64,000 bases of DNA, from contig CAIIXF020000006.1 in assembly GCA_903813345.2 (NCBI GenBank), positions 13,890,348 through 13,954,347 on the forward strand, read 5' to 3'. The translations under genes were made by a program, and so were the position numbers. The DNA comes from Owenia fusiformis. Its lineage: Eukaryota > Annelida > Polychaeta > Sabellida > Oweniidae. The notes below the pieces were generated by a model. The model did no database searches. It was given only the letters and a program-made list of their open reading frames with translations, and was not told the origin of the DNA. Positions 42,896-54,597 of this stretch are shown here, in pieces (positions within the stretch are counted from its first letter, which is position 1; every line of letters begins with the position of its first letter).

Positions 42896-43429
42896 ATGTC
42901 TAGGACCCCCCAGGTGGAACCTACAGCAGAAGCTACAGCACCAGCATTACAAGTAGGCCCCCCAGAAAGGACCCATTCATGCACACCAGTAGTAGCACCA
43001 AAGAGAACATCTACTACTGAGCAGACACCTCCTCAACCTCCCAAGATACCGAGGCGCGACAGCAAGGCAGAGGAATCCAATGACGAAGACGGCATTGCCA
43101 TCGAGGAAGGTGGATCCTTAGATAAGCAGCTGGATGAGTTCATATCCACCCTACCCCCAAAAGAAGAGTCAGTGAAAGAGGTGCTGGATAATATGAGGCT
43201 CCCACAGGCTGTATCCCCTCTAAAAAAGAAGTTGAAAAAGAAAGTCCCAGTAGCTGGCACTTCCGCAGAGGATAACACAGAAGAGGATGAAGGCCTTACG
43301 TTCCAGCAGGAAGATGTTACCGTGTCTATGCCCTCTCCCTGGGTATTGGAAGGACGCAGAACCAAGTATATGTTTTTCAATCCTGAAACAGAAAAACGTA
43401 CATGCATCATTGTCAACACAATTGACTGA
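42896..43429 (+). CDS. Unknown Pro/acidic-rich protein, mobile-element type, 5' end uncertain
   Basis: An uninterrupted 178-codon frame encodes a Pro/Thr-rich N-terminus (TPQVEPTAEATAPALQVG), an acidic middle (KAEESNDEDGIAIEEGGSLD), a Lys cluster (PLKKKLKKKVP) and a hydrophobic C-terminus (SPWVLEGRRTKYMFFN). I do not recognise the family. About 200 bp upstream, in another frame, CPVMFKVKRDLKRHLSG looks like a decayed C2H2 finger, so the whole may be a broken element protein. An AATAAA lies about 95 bp downstream. Two direct copies of CACCCACAGAACTGGGAAGA flank the region 43480-43570. Confidence 0.4.
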   Translation: MSRTPQVEPTAEATAPALQVGPPERTHSCTPVVAPKRTSTTEQTPPQPPKIPRRDSKAEESNDEDGIAIEEGGSLDKQLDEFISTLPPKEESVKEVLDNMRLPQAVSPLKKKLKKKVPVAGTSAEDNTEEDEGLTFQQEDVTVSMPSPWVLEGRRTKYMFFNPETEKRTCIIVNTID

Positions 43430-43735
43430 ATTGACATTGACTTGTTCTTTTTCTAACTTGTTTACCGCTTGTCTACACCCACAGAACTGGGAAGATTTGT
43501 TTGTTTAATTTTCTGAACATACAACGGAATAAATGGCATGTTGTTCACACCCACAGAACTGGGAAGATATTTTTTTTAAATGATGTACTGGTTGTTTTAT
43601 TTTATGCCGAAAAAGTAGTAAGAAAACAAAAAAAAGTAAATATGTATGATATCGGGAGATAGTGATAAGTAATAAAAGTGAATCATATATTATAGAGATA
43701 ATTCAGAGGGACGCTGAAAGCTGAGGTGGAGGCAG

Positions 43736-44683
43736 TGTAATGAAATTGGCCCTACATGATTCATTTTTATGTTGTAATTAAATAAATATATGTTGATATC
43801 ATACAAACTCGATTTATCCTTTATCCCAAGCTGTTACCATGAATTAATATGAGTGATTTCGTTAGTATCAATCCAGTAGAAAATTGACCTTTTAGAGTAT
43901 ACACTGAACCATTGTTTCTGACGTCATAATTCAATACTGGGTATAAATACAAGAGAATTGACAGTCAGAATCAGATCGACCGGGGGAGAGGCCCAGAAAA
44001 CAGCTCTCTCGACTTGGGGTGGCCCAAGTGTAGGTAAACCTAAATGGTGGTCTCATGGTATTTTTGGCCGGGGTTAGGCAGTCCCACGTATATAGGAAAT
44101 GGAGAAGGAAACATATCTTATTTTTGGTAATCATAAAGTAAGTGTCTAAGAAACATTCAGGAGGACCCTCTCAATTGATGTTGAATGTAGTTGTTATTAA
44201 GGACCAATGTGCACCCGTATCATATACACGGCTTAATGAACATAAGGAGAAGATCTTGTGGTGAATCTCAGAACATATTCTTTACACAGTATTATTAGAG
44301 TAATTTGTGGTGGAAGTAGATGATTTTTGTGAGCATCGGTGTATGTGTGGAATCACTGTGATCCTTTAATTTAGAGTCACCCCGTTCAAGATAGGTCGAG
44401 GAGATCTTAGAGCCTGGGTCACCGTATTTTAGGTACCAGTGGATATTAAATAGAGTAAATCAAAGGAAGTGTTTGATATAAGGTGTTTTTATACTGTGAA
44501 GAAGAGGAAACTGAGATCATAGATAAGGTCTGATAAATGTAAGGAAAGAAGATCCTTTGAGGTTGTTCTTCAGTGTTGAATTCGAGGACATATTACGTAA
44601 CAGATTGGGATAAGATTGTAATCAAAAGGGATCCTTTATTTCTGTAAGCATTAAGTATATTTTTAGTTGTGAACCTAGTTCAC
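43736..44683 (+). mobile_element. Possible Gypsy-type LTR with promoter
   Basis: A purine-rich stretch (GAAAGCTGAGGTGGAGGCAG) is followed by TGTAATG. About 950 bp later ...AACCTAGTTCA is followed by TGGTGGCAGTTACACTA, a TGG-starting sequence that looks like a tRNA primer-binding site. A CRE/TATA promoter lies inside. A second LTR copy is not in the window, so this is a suggestion only. Confidence 0.3.
43919..43980 (+). promoter_or_regulatory. CRE plus TATA core promoter
   Basis: TGACGTCA (43919-43926, a perfect CREB/ATF palindrome) is followed by TATAAATA (43942-43949) and a TCAGATC initiator-like site about 30 bp downstream. The spacing is that of a working RNA polymerase II promoter. It probably drives a retroelement. 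Confidence 0.5.
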
Positions 44684-44877
44684 TGGTGGCAGTTACACTA
44701 CCGTAAAAGGGGTAATTAATCGAAATCTTTCATTAGCAGGACTCACACAAGGGTTTTTATCTTGAGTCCGCCCATGCCTATAAACTAAAAACTGACAGCA
44801 AACCGGCTCCACGAGCACACTACCATAGCATCAAAAACGGAGTCCGGTTGTGCTGCAAAAGGTATTATATAGCCATA

Positions 44878-46141
44878 CAGTAAAACCTGTCTAATCTGAA
44901 CACCCATGGGACCATGGCAGGTGTTCAAATTTCAAGGATATTGTTGATCGGGGGGGGAGGGATTTTCATCGTTCAGTCCACTATACTGAACACTTAATAG
45001 TAAGTCAGAAAACAATACTTGTTGTTGATGAGTTTATTCTACAATAGGCCTACAGCCTATATGCTATTTTTATTTACATTTTGAACAATTTCATTATTTT
45101 AGTAAAAATAACTTATATTTTGGAAAAAACTTTGTAATACACTGATAAGTATATGATAGTCTCGTATGAAATCTCATGCTTCTCAAATGACTTGTCCCAT
45201 ATTATGGTTATATAGCACTGCTTTACTTTTGCTTGAAAATTCCTTCATTGTTGTTTGTTTCTTGGCACTTTTAGCATTAGCAATATTTGAGTAGATATCC
45301 TCTTCAGGTAAAAAGAATTTTTCATGAGTGTTCATTCGGGATAATGTATAATCCTCCAAAATATCAAGGGCAATCAGAATGTCAAATGTATCCCTTTTTA
45401 GCAGGCATTTTAGTGATAGGATATTACGAAGTTGAATTTTTTCTCTTTCTCGTGATATAATCTTGTCTGCAAATGTGTCTGTGTTGTCTTTGTGATTATA
45501 AAACATTTACTAATTGAATCTTAGCTATCAAAACAGACCCATGGGATATAAAACATCTAAGACCTGTTCATAATTCAAATCAAAAACATCCAGTTAATTT
45601 ACAATAAGGATAAACCAATTATCTCCCAGATTCTCACCGTTCTCTTAATCCAAATCAAAAACATCCAGGTAATTTCCCATTCATGATAAATCAATTATCT
45701 TCTTGATCCACACCTTTCTCTTAATCCAAACATCAAAAATTCAGTTCTTTTCTAATAGGATAAACCAATTAACTCCTGTATTCACACCTTTCCAAATCAT
45801 CCTGTTGTTTTCCACAAATAAGGGATGTCACTGAGACTAAATAAGTTAATTAGGACAATATTGGTTCTTTGATTACATTGTTGTAAAGATAAATAACCAC
45901 TATAACATTGACTCAATATGTGGCTATTATTGAGATGTCCAGACATTTGATTTCTGATAAAAATGTTCAGATTAGACAGGTCACTTTTTCATATCTGGTT
46001 GTTCACTGTTCATGGGAGTCAATGGGAGGAAAAATGGGACCGAAAAAAAGTGTTCATATTGGAAGGTGTTCAGATTAGCCAGGTGTTCAGATTAGCCAGG
46101 TGTTCAGATTAGCCAGGTGTTCAGATATACAGGTTCTACTC
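44878..46141 (-). mobile_element. TA-flanked pogo-like element, internally deleted
   Basis: Left end TA-CAGTAAAACCTGTCTAATC..., right end ...ACAGGTTCTACTC-TA, both with CTGAACACC / GGTGTTCAG just inside. The minus-strand frame inside ends in a PIP-box-like motif typical of pogo transposases. At 1.26 kb it lacks the catalytic DDE part. Three direct copies of GTGTTCAGATTAGCCAG (46064-46117) mark the right end. Confidence 0.75.
45183..45506 (-). pseudogene. C-terminal fragment of pogo/Tigger-like transposase
   Basis: The 107-codon frame is helical and charged (DTFDILIALDILEDYTLSRM) and ends with KKQTTMKEFSSKSK. The Q-x-x-M-x-x-F pattern is that of a PCNA-interacting (PIP) box, known at the C-terminus of pogo transposases; the second aromatic is Ser here. 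There is no HTH or DDE domain. Assignment rests on the surrounding TA-flanked inverted repeats plus this motif. Confidence 0.45.
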
Positions 46142-46389
46142 TACTTTATATCTAAAAGCTATATGGAAAAGCCTCTATTTGCAGAAGATTTTAATTTTTT
46201 GAAAATATACACAAATATCAGATGGCTCAAACTGAATATTTCATTCGATCATACTAGAAATAAGAAATGGTTAAATTTTGATTTTCACAAACTTGTTACC
46301 ATAGTCGGTTCAAATGTTTCCATGGCCTGGTGATATACAGTTTTTTAATTAGACCTGTTTTAATTTGTAAATATACTTTTTCTATTCAG

Positions 46390-46482
46390 ATGATATCCAA
46401 GCTCCAAGAATTAGGGTTGACAGTCTCCTCCACCAGCAACCTGAGACATGTTAATAAACAAGTTTGCCGGGAAATAGGAAAG
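46390..46482 (+). CDS. Possible 31-codon exon, unknown gene
   Basis: Acceptor TTTCTATTCAG and donor AAAG|GTAACA bracket a phase-0 open stretch, MISKLQELGLTVSSTSNLRH then VNKQVCREIGK. The composition is protein-like and helix-turn-helix-like, and its GC content is higher than its neighbours. No partner exon was found within several kb, so it may be a fragment of an element gene. Confidence 0.3.
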
Positions 46483-46777
46483 GTAACACACTTATAATTG
46501 AAAAATAAAATAAGATACATCTCATGAATTTAGGCTTTCTCTCAGGCTTTGTTCAAACTAAGTAAGTTAAGAACATGACCAATTTTAAGAGTTGAATGTT
46601 TTTTCTGTGGTCTGATACTCATAATTCACTTATTATATTATAAAAGCAAAAGCTGCATCATTTAATGTTAAAAATATGATAATGACACAACTAAAAATTA
46701 CTTGAAGTATGTTGGAAAATTAATTATGAGTATAATATTACACTTCCTCCAAAAGGTTGAGAGTTTGAAACATGTGA

Positions 46778-46914
46778 ACTTCCTTCATCACTTCAGCTTT
46801 TCAAGAATAGACAAGAAAGACTTCCTGAAGGCGAACGAGTGAAAACTGTACTTCCTTCACTTCAGCTTTTCAAGAATAGTCAAGAAAACTTCCTGAAAGC
46901 AAACCAGTGAAAAC
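46778..46914. repeat. Tandem duplication, ~68-bp unit
   Basis: Two copies containing CTTCAGCTTTTCAAGAATAG and CTTCCTGAA-GC-AAC-AGTGAAAAC. Non-coding. Confidence 0.8.
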
Positions 46915-48833
46915 AATCTATGTAGACAACTGTTGTCAAGTCAGGCAAGAAATAGTAAGAACTGATAGAAGTTCTTATATAATTAAATAGAATTGTGGTA
47001 TGTAATGAAACAGTTGCTGGTTATACCTAGGAGTCTCTCAACACATCTTAAATCATACTGACTGATTTGCATGGTCACACTATTATCTTATTGTTGATAA
47101 ATAAAAAAAATTAATGTGCTATTATAGTTCATTTTTATCGTTTTCCATTGCAGGGATGAACTCTAAACTGTATTCTCAAATGCTGAGGTCAAACTAGACC
47201 ATAAGCTGTAAAACACATAACGACCACAATTCCAAAGAAAAACTTCTACTTACAAGAATGCATAGGATCGATTAGATCAATATTTCTTCAGAAATCTGAC
47301 CTGAGAAAGAAACGAATGGAGAACCTACCACACTATTATGTTCTACAAAAAAGTTTGGATGATTTCCTTTCTAATTGGTAAAATATAGAACATACTGGGT
47401 GGTTTATCATTGTAACAAAAACAACCTCTGCAATCAGTAGGCTGAAAGTTCAAATACAAAGAGCGTGTTTGGGAGGCATACCACCGAATAACATCCTCCT
47501 AAGCAGGTATCCAGAATCCGTACCTCCTTCTTCCCCCTGCTATAACCAATTTGGAAGCACCCGATTCAACTGAATCACGTGATCTTATGTGCAATGACTT
47601 ATACATGATTTATACATGACAGCCAATCAGATTGTGAGTTCTTAATCGGGGAAAGGCGAACTACTTATCGCAACGGGTAAAAAGAAATAAATATACGTAG
47701 TATAAATATTTATGCGTTTGTTGGTTATGGAGTTAATAATAATAAAATTCAAAATATGAATACTAACACAATTTAAGTTCAATTTCAGAGTAATTTACGA
47801 CAATGATGACGTCATTGATTATCCAAAGTGAGATCGTGAATCTAAAACGAGGCTCATTGTCTTATTTCAAACAAAGTTTGAACTGAATCTAGGAATTGAA
47901 TCTAGGAAAAGAACGATCTTAGAAACCGAATTAGGAATAGAATTCGAAAGAGATTACTATAAAGATCACAGAATCGTACCTACATAGATAAATAACACAG
48001 TTATTTGCAGATTACACTAGCACAATAGTGTGCAAACAAGTTAGTTTTATATCAACATTTATGATCATAAACTGATAAAGCTCAACTGCAAAACAACAAT
48101 AATAGCAACAACAATAATGAAGTTGTAATCTAGCCTAGACTTAATTATTTAAAAGAAATTAAAGTTTAAATTAGGTAATATTATTAGTTTTAAATGATAG
48201 ACTAGATTAATTTGAGATCATGGCTATTGAAACTATTTTGATAATTAAGGTAGTTCTGCAAGTTTGGAATTTTGGAAAATAGACATATGAAATTTGAAAA
48301 TTCAGATGTTTTAAATTAAATTATTCTCAAAATAATATATGATGACATATGCACCCTATGCAGACAGAGCCTGTGGGAAATATTGGGTGCGGAGCAAATG
48401 AGCGGAGGGTGCGGAGCTAACAGTCATTTTTGAATTTAAATTTGGGATATTTCTGAAAATAAGCCGTTTTGGGACTTCAAATATACCAAGATATGTGTAT
48501 TTGACACCAAATATCAATACAATTGTGAAAATAGTAGTGCAATTCATTTAATAGCGACGCAGTGTGCCTTAAACCTTTCCCAGACCTATATATTTAAAGA
48601 CTATCCTTTTAATACTGAGTCCCCAGCATTCATAAAAAATGGTGTTCAAGGTACACTATCTATACAAATTATTTTTGCATCTTGGAAGCCAGGCAGTATC
48701 TGTGTGATTTTATAAAAATTCGGAATATATTTCAGATATGAGCCCCCTCTAAATATTGGATGCGGAGGAGCTCCATAATAATAATTTGCTTTTATAAATG
48801 CTAAATACTTACAGATAGAATATATATAACAAA
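46915..48833. other. Intergenic, no gene seen
   Basis: AT-rich sequence with short A-rich stretches. A GTGCGGAG word recurs at 48390, 48410 and, less exactly, 48760 (ATGCGGAGGAGC). No supported gene. Confidence 0.5.
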
Positions 48834-49136
48834 TGCAAGTCTAATAAGATATTACATCAATACAGATCATACTAAAAGTAGTCATTGTACCGAGGTATAA
48901 CTTAGATACATATCAATGTAGTCTGAGTAAAAATTATGAATAATTTGAATAATTGATATAAACATTTTTACATTTAATTTGCGAATCTTTTATTGATGAC
49001 TCAAATTATATTATTTAAGAACATACTTGTACAATCATATTATTAATTAACTATATCAATTATTTCAGATTATAATCATAATAGAAAACAACTATATAGT
49101 GTTGCGACTATTAGAAGCACTAACATAGTCAAAACA
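48834..49136 (+). mobile_element. LTR copy 2 (solo or 3' LTR)
   Basis: A ~303-bp direct copy of 33861-34153, with TG...CA borders and about 85% identity by eye (for example AAAACAACTATATAGTGTTG, ACATAGTCAAAACA). No retrotransposon coding sequence is adjacent. Flanks do not match those of copy 1, so it need not belong to the same element. Confidence 0.65.
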
Positions 49137-49511
49137 AGCATTCTCCCGATGTTGATTTTAGCCGCTGCTGCTGGCGTATGATGATGTCTAGTTCTTGTAA
49201 TTGTTGATAGATTTAGCTCAACATGACACATGTACTTATCTGTTATCTCCATAAAACAATTGTCTCAATCCCTAGATTATCACAACTGATTTGATGCAAT
49301 TATGTTTGTTGAAAGGAAGAATTAGTGTCATGATAATTAGTAACAAACAGATTAGTATTAGTTTTAAAATATATCAGGTTAATTAACAGTGGGTGGGATG
49401 CTACATCTTGTAAACAATTGGCTTATCTTAATCTCAATCATATTAATCCAAGCTTTTTAAAATCAGATATTGGCTTAAGACTTTCACACCTCTGAAAAAT
49501 AATGGAATATA

Positions 49512-49723
49512 CAGTGTGACCAATATTCCATATTCCTTGTTCACAGGTGAATTTTCATAATTTGCACCAAAATAGTGTTCCTTGTTCCCTGTTCACAGGT
49601 TTTCCCTACAGAGAGGGTCTGTTTACATGTAAGTCAATGGAAAAATATTCGGTTCTTTTGAAAAGCATTCCTTGTTCATAGGTTTTCCCTACAGAGAGGT
49701 ATTCCATCGGACAGGTTTTACTG
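49512..49723. mobile_element. TA-flanked MITE at the start of the split gag-like gene
   Basis: TA-CAGTGTGACC...GGACAGGTTTTACTG-TA, 212 bp. The internal blocks TTCCTTGTTC and GTTTTCCCTACAGAGAGG are duplicated. The gag-like frame opens immediately to its right, so the MITE probably cut off the gene's 5' part. Confidence 0.65.
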
Positions 49724-49725
49724 TA

Positions 49726-50248
49726 TATGCCCTCAATACCAAAATACAGATGTAATTAGCAATAGTATATCCCAAAAAGTTAAAGAAAGTATTTGGGCAA
49801 ATGAATTTGTTGAACTTTACAAATTGGTGAAAGATGATGTTGATGACGAGGATGAAATTCAGGTTATTGTAAAGAATAACAACCAAATAATTACACCAAA
49901 AAACAAAAGCAGAAAATATTTAAATTACCCAGAATGGTCAAAAGCAATGTACATCTTTACTAGTATTTACATCCTCAAATATCCCTACACAACACCCTCC
50001 TTAATGTCATATATGTCAACAATACTTGAAATGAAAAACAGGGGAATGAATTGGGGTCAATATGATCGTACTTTTAGACAAAACCGTGCAACTACACTTA
50101 CTCCCTGGGATGTCATAGACGGCGCAAAGTGGCTCAAAGCTACACCATTTTACAAAGTAGAAACAAGTGTTTCAAATAGCCCAAATGGTGACAAAACAGA
50201 TAATGAAAAGATGAATCCTTTTATCCCAAAAGGTTTTTGTTTCAAAGG
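49726..50248 (+). pseudogene. Gag-like retroelement protein, N-terminal part of a split gene
   Basis: The frame is open from the MITE border. It reads SISQKVKESIWANEFVELYK, an acidic stretch, then YLNYPEWSKAMYIFTSIYIL, PSLMSYMSTI, NWGQYDRTFRQNRA and TPWDVIDGAKWLKA. The W...F...Y-P...L..Y...I...G..W..YD..FR..R sequence is a pattern that I associate with gag-like first proteins of tyrosine-recombinase/DIRS-type retroelements in molluscs. It ends at PKGFCFKG, where an 8.1-kb element is inserted. The frame continues in phase at 58357. Confidence in 'gag-like' is moderate; in the split, high. Confidence 0.6.
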
Positions 50249-52369
50249 AGCAGGGAAAGTATCGCAACAGACTTTTGATAATTTTGACAGTTGATAATTT
50301 TTTTGTGAGTAGTTTCTGGCTGTAAAAAGTAAATGCTTGGGAAAGGCGAATCTATAATCTTCAAGAAAAGTTCAAAGAATAGTTTCCAGATCAATTGGAT
50401 TATCTTATAATCCATGTTTAATCCACCCATCAACAAGCTTTTTCAATATACATTCGTCATTTTCACTATCGTCCCTCATTTTTTTTACAATTTTTCATGC
50501 AAAGTTACATTGTACTTGAACACATGTTTCATCAAGTAAAATATGTAAGGAACTCCATGAAGTTTGTTTTTGAGTTTTTTTTGAAAAAATGAACCTCTTA
50601 AAATGCATGTTTACAAAAATAATTTAGGAGTGATGTAAAAGATGGCAATGTTTTTCAATAATAACATGCATAGGTGGGTGAATTACTCATGTGTGTTGTG
50701 TTTTAATCCTGCCTTCACTGACTGAGTTAGCCCATTGAAAAATCGTAGAGATTAATAATACAAACAGTAATACTATGAATACTTCTACTTCAAGCTCAAA
50801 TAGCGCTTTCAGGGTCCTGTGTTGAAATACTAGATCACCTTATGTGCATGAATTTTCAAGAGAAACCATCAGTGCAAGCAATTAAATGAAAGCATCATCC
50901 GAACATCACTTGAAAAGTACTAAAGTGGTGAAAAATTGCAGGATGTTGACAGAAAATGTGCCTAGGGGAGAGGGTCGTCTCTCAACCCCCCTCCACCCCC
51001 TCCCTGATCACGGGACTAATACATGTGATATGGCAAAGTCCAATTCATAGATTAAGTTTCCCTTGCAGTCTTGTTGGCATTTTTATTAGAGTTCATGTTT
51101 TGTTTATGTTAATGGGTGAGTGGAAGACCCTTGGGTGGGAATCAAATATAAAATGTTTTCTAAAATATATATTTGAAATACTTTGTGTATGTACAGTCAC
51201 AAACTCTAGGCAACATTAACTAGTAATGGGGCAACACCCCAACTCAACTGAGTGAATGTGTAAACCATTTAAGGAACAAAAAACATTACATAAAACAAAC
51301 TCAGCATGCAAACATGTAAAACTGGCATGGCAAAACAATAGATAGTGAAACTGAATAATAAAAGCACATACGACTAGAAAACAAGGGATTAATGAACATT
51401 GGTGTAAAGTAATGAAGGGACCTGTTAAAATGACATGAATGGGGATTGGTCAATTAGGCTAGGCAAATGGAAGTTTAACATCCCAAAAATTGCAACAGTT
51501 TTTAAATTAGGCTTATATTGTATATTGATACCAGTTGAAAAACATATCAAAAATATAGAAAAATATATGCAGTGGACAAATATGAAATGTCACATTCTAG
51601 GTACCCCCCTCCAAATTTGAGTATGGGATTGTAAATATTTTTTTATTTCAAAATGGAATACTCTTGTCAACTAAACGAGTAATATTATGATAGTTTACTG
51701 ACATAAGAGCAACTAAAAATTGTTAACCAACTATTTGAGAGCAATAATTGTCATTTCTAGCGCCAAATATCTGAAAATAGGCCATCAAATAGCCCGAATT
51801 TAATATAACAATGTGTTTATTTCTGTATCAATTCATCAGAATTGCATGAAAAATATCAAGGAGGGTATTGTACACCTGAACATTGTCTTTGATAAGTATC
51901 AGGGTCATTAAGTGAATATTGAGCGTGAAAATAATATTTGAAATTTCATATATTTTACCACACCTACTTTTGGGGTGACCTTACTTTTGTTTAATTACTT
52001 CAAAGATATGTCATATTTGAACTCAATAGCACAACTAAATTATTTGTAAAGGCTTATTTTGTCCTGAAAACAGTTTTTTGAGGTTTTCAGGAAAGGATTA
52101 TGTAAAAAAAAAGTAGAAAAACAGCAAATGCCAGGTGAAATATAGGGGAAGCCCTACTTTTAGTTGATAACTGTTAAATTATCAAATGTTTTTTCCTTTT
52201 AAATTCAATTTGATATATAATATACCTTTTCTGGTAAAACAGAGAACGATTTGTTACAATCAGTGGTAAAAAAATGTCCTTGAAAAGGCAACAAAATGTT
52301 AAATATCCCTGTCCCTGACACCAGTTTATTAATATGAGCCAAAAAAGGTAACCCAACCAAATGTTTGTT

Positions 52370-52860
52370 AATAACCCAGTCATTCAGCATGGGTTTGACA
52401 TCATATTTGGCACAATTACCTTGTTCAATGTTCTCTCATTCTACTAAGTGTCATTGATCTATCCTTAATAGTCACGATTTTATGGCCATTACTACAAAAT
52501 GTGTTCAAAATATCGAAATGTGCCAAACTGACTGGACATCAATACCACCAGTTTTTTTTTTATCTGTGGACCTTTTTTCAATACTAACAACACTTGAAAC
52601 ATTAAAACAAGAGATAAGAATGAGGATGAGAGTCACGACACGTGATTTTTATGCTCCTGATTTGAACAACAACGCACGATACGTTCAAGTTGGCCTCCAG
52701 GCATGACACCCATATTTCATGGCATGGTATAAACAAAAAATGGCCATAAAATCGTGACCACTAAAGATAGACCACTGAGACTGGGTAGATTGATAATACA
52801 TTGACCAAGACTCAATTCTGCCAAATATGACACTAAATCCATGCAGGATGATTGGACAAA
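52370..52860. mobile_element. Fold-back element, ~170-bp arms
   Basis: CACGATTTTATGGCCAT (52470-52490) pairs with ATGGCCATAAAATCGTG (52739-52758). Outer blocks such as ATCATATTTGGCA / TGCCAAATATGAC and GCATGGGTTT / AAATCCATGC extend the symmetry to both ends. The 52482-52706 open frame is in the loop and does not look like a gene. Confidence 0.75.
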
Positions 52861-53518
52861 GTAAATCCCTGGTCTTTATACAGGGCCTGGTTCGATTATG
52901 TTATGTTCATTATCAAAAATGCTGCCTTAATTTTGTAATCTTAACCTTCATATATGTGTCTATAGAGAGCAAAAAAGAATGCTGATTAAATAAGCTTAAT
53001 ACTATTATGTTGCAACAACAATCAGTTACAACCACCGTGTCTATCACCAGCCTTCATCAGGGGCGGATATGGGAACCAACAAGGGGGGGGGGGCAAATGT
53101 CAGGTCTGAGAAAAAAACTTCCGCGGAAATTTTTTTGAAATATTGAGACCCATTTTCTTCAATTAAAAAATAAGGCTTTAAAAGGCCCATTTATGACCAA
53201 AAAGGCCCACTTTTCAGGGCCTTAAGGCCTTTTTTGGCCCATTTTTTTTTCTGGGCCCGCCCAAGGGGCTGGGAGGGGCCCAGATCTGCCAGTGTTCATT
53301 ATTTAGTCATCATTATTCTCATGATCAGTAATGGAGGTATTTGCACAAATGCCTTTGCATACCTTACATGACAAAGAACAGTTATTTCATTTTTCTACAA
53401 GAACATCTCATAGAAATATAATCTGCCTTACACACACAATGGATGATCTCTGAGAAAGGGGAGCTGCATTTAGGCAATTGATACATAGTTTCGTTGCTTA
53501 TTTCCCAGCCCAATTATA

Positions 53519-53701
53519 ATGGAGGCAGTTTATTTCCCTCCCACTCCTGGATCTGATGGTACACTCTGTAACTGTGGTATTCCGCAGCATCAGAAAATGG
53601 AGGAAGAACACAGGGCTGCGATAATTCAGATCTTGCTGCTCTCTTTTAATAGAATTTTAGAAGCCTTAGATAATTTAGGGTTTCACCATTTTCCACCATA
53701 A
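53519..53701 (+). other. Small open frame, protein-like, unknown
   Basis: MEAVYFPPTPGSDGTLCNCG continuing with HQKMEEEHRAAIIQILLL. GC content and composition are more protein-like than the surroundings, but it is short, has no recognisable domain and lies inside the nested element. Listed as a possible coding remnant only. Confidence 0.2.
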
Positions 53702-53754
53702 ATTGACAAAAGAGCATGTACCTCTGCAATGACAGAGTTGCTTGCATTTCACTG

Positions 53755-54175
53755 GTTTTCTACTTGTTTACGTTGTAACAAAATGTCGGAACATCGAAGG
53801 TTTTCTTTTTCTTTTTTCTTTATTTCACACATTGTAGGCAGAATTCCCACAACATTGTTATCACAAACATGTATCAGTATTATACTTAAGTATGTTTAAA
53901 AAATGTATATTTGCGAACAAATAGTTCAGAAGACAACAGAATCTTCGATTTAATTCCTCACTTAAGTTACATAAACGGTATTTCGATAAACAATTAAGAT
54001 CTGCACTTTTAACCCAAACCGTTTATTTAACTTAAGTAAGGAATTAAATGAACAATTTTATGAGAAAAAAAACATCGTGGGAATTCTGCCTACAACGCGT
54101 AAAAAAAGGGAAAAAGAAATATCGTACTTTCGACGTTTAGACATTTTGTTACCGAAACGACAAGCGTAATCGAGC
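53755..54175. mobile_element. Fold-back element with nested palindrome
   Basis: Outer arms pair GTAACAAAATGTC...TTGTAGGCAGAATTCCCAC (53775-53855) with GTGGGAATTCTGCCTACAA...GACATTTTGTTAC (54076-54153). An inner pair, TTAATTCCTCACTTAAGTTA / TAACTTAAGTAAGGAATTAA, lies at 53950 and 54018-54038. Confidence 0.8.
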
Positions 54176-54230
54176 GGATCACCAGTGCTTTTGGTAATTT
54201 AACAACAACCGCTTGTTTTCTCAAGAACTC

Positions 54231-54597
54231 ACTCTTTTTTATCTGCCTCAATGATAGCCTCTTGTCTATGCCATATATAACCTGAATGCGATGTCACACC
54301 CCAAAAAAGAAACAAAATATTGTCACAGACCACTTTTCCCAAAGACAATCTTATTTCATTTATATTCCAACATTTTGTTTCTTGGGTTGCTGCTTTTGGT
54401 TCAGGTTTGAAGAAAATGTTGAAGTTTGTGTTTTGTGCATGATAAATGAGAAGCACAAGGAGATCTGTATGAGTACTGTATTTGAGGTTTGGACACTTTG
54501 GATTGCAGTTTTCACAATCACAATATCTGCATCCGATTCTGAATGCAGCACATGTACACTCAATGTTTTCCAACCTGACAGACAGAATTACCATCAT
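54231..54597 (-). CDS. Possible Cys-rich exon inside the 8.1-kb element
   Basis: The minus-strand 122-codon frame contains CTCAAFRIGCRYCDCENCNP followed by KCPNLKYS: seven Cys in 24 residues, in a C-x-C...C..C-x-C..C...C pattern somewhat like tesmin/CXC-type metal-binding motifs. It ends at a strong donor (GA|GTGAGT) at about 54231. The opposite strand is also open over most of this length, which weakens the case. If real, it is the only element-encoded protein candidate. Confidence 0.3.

Noticed and set aside
50253-50294. Gag-like frame extended to KVSQQTFDNFDS and stop
   Set aside because: The last dozen codons are in the terminal inverted repeat of the inserted element, not in the original gene.
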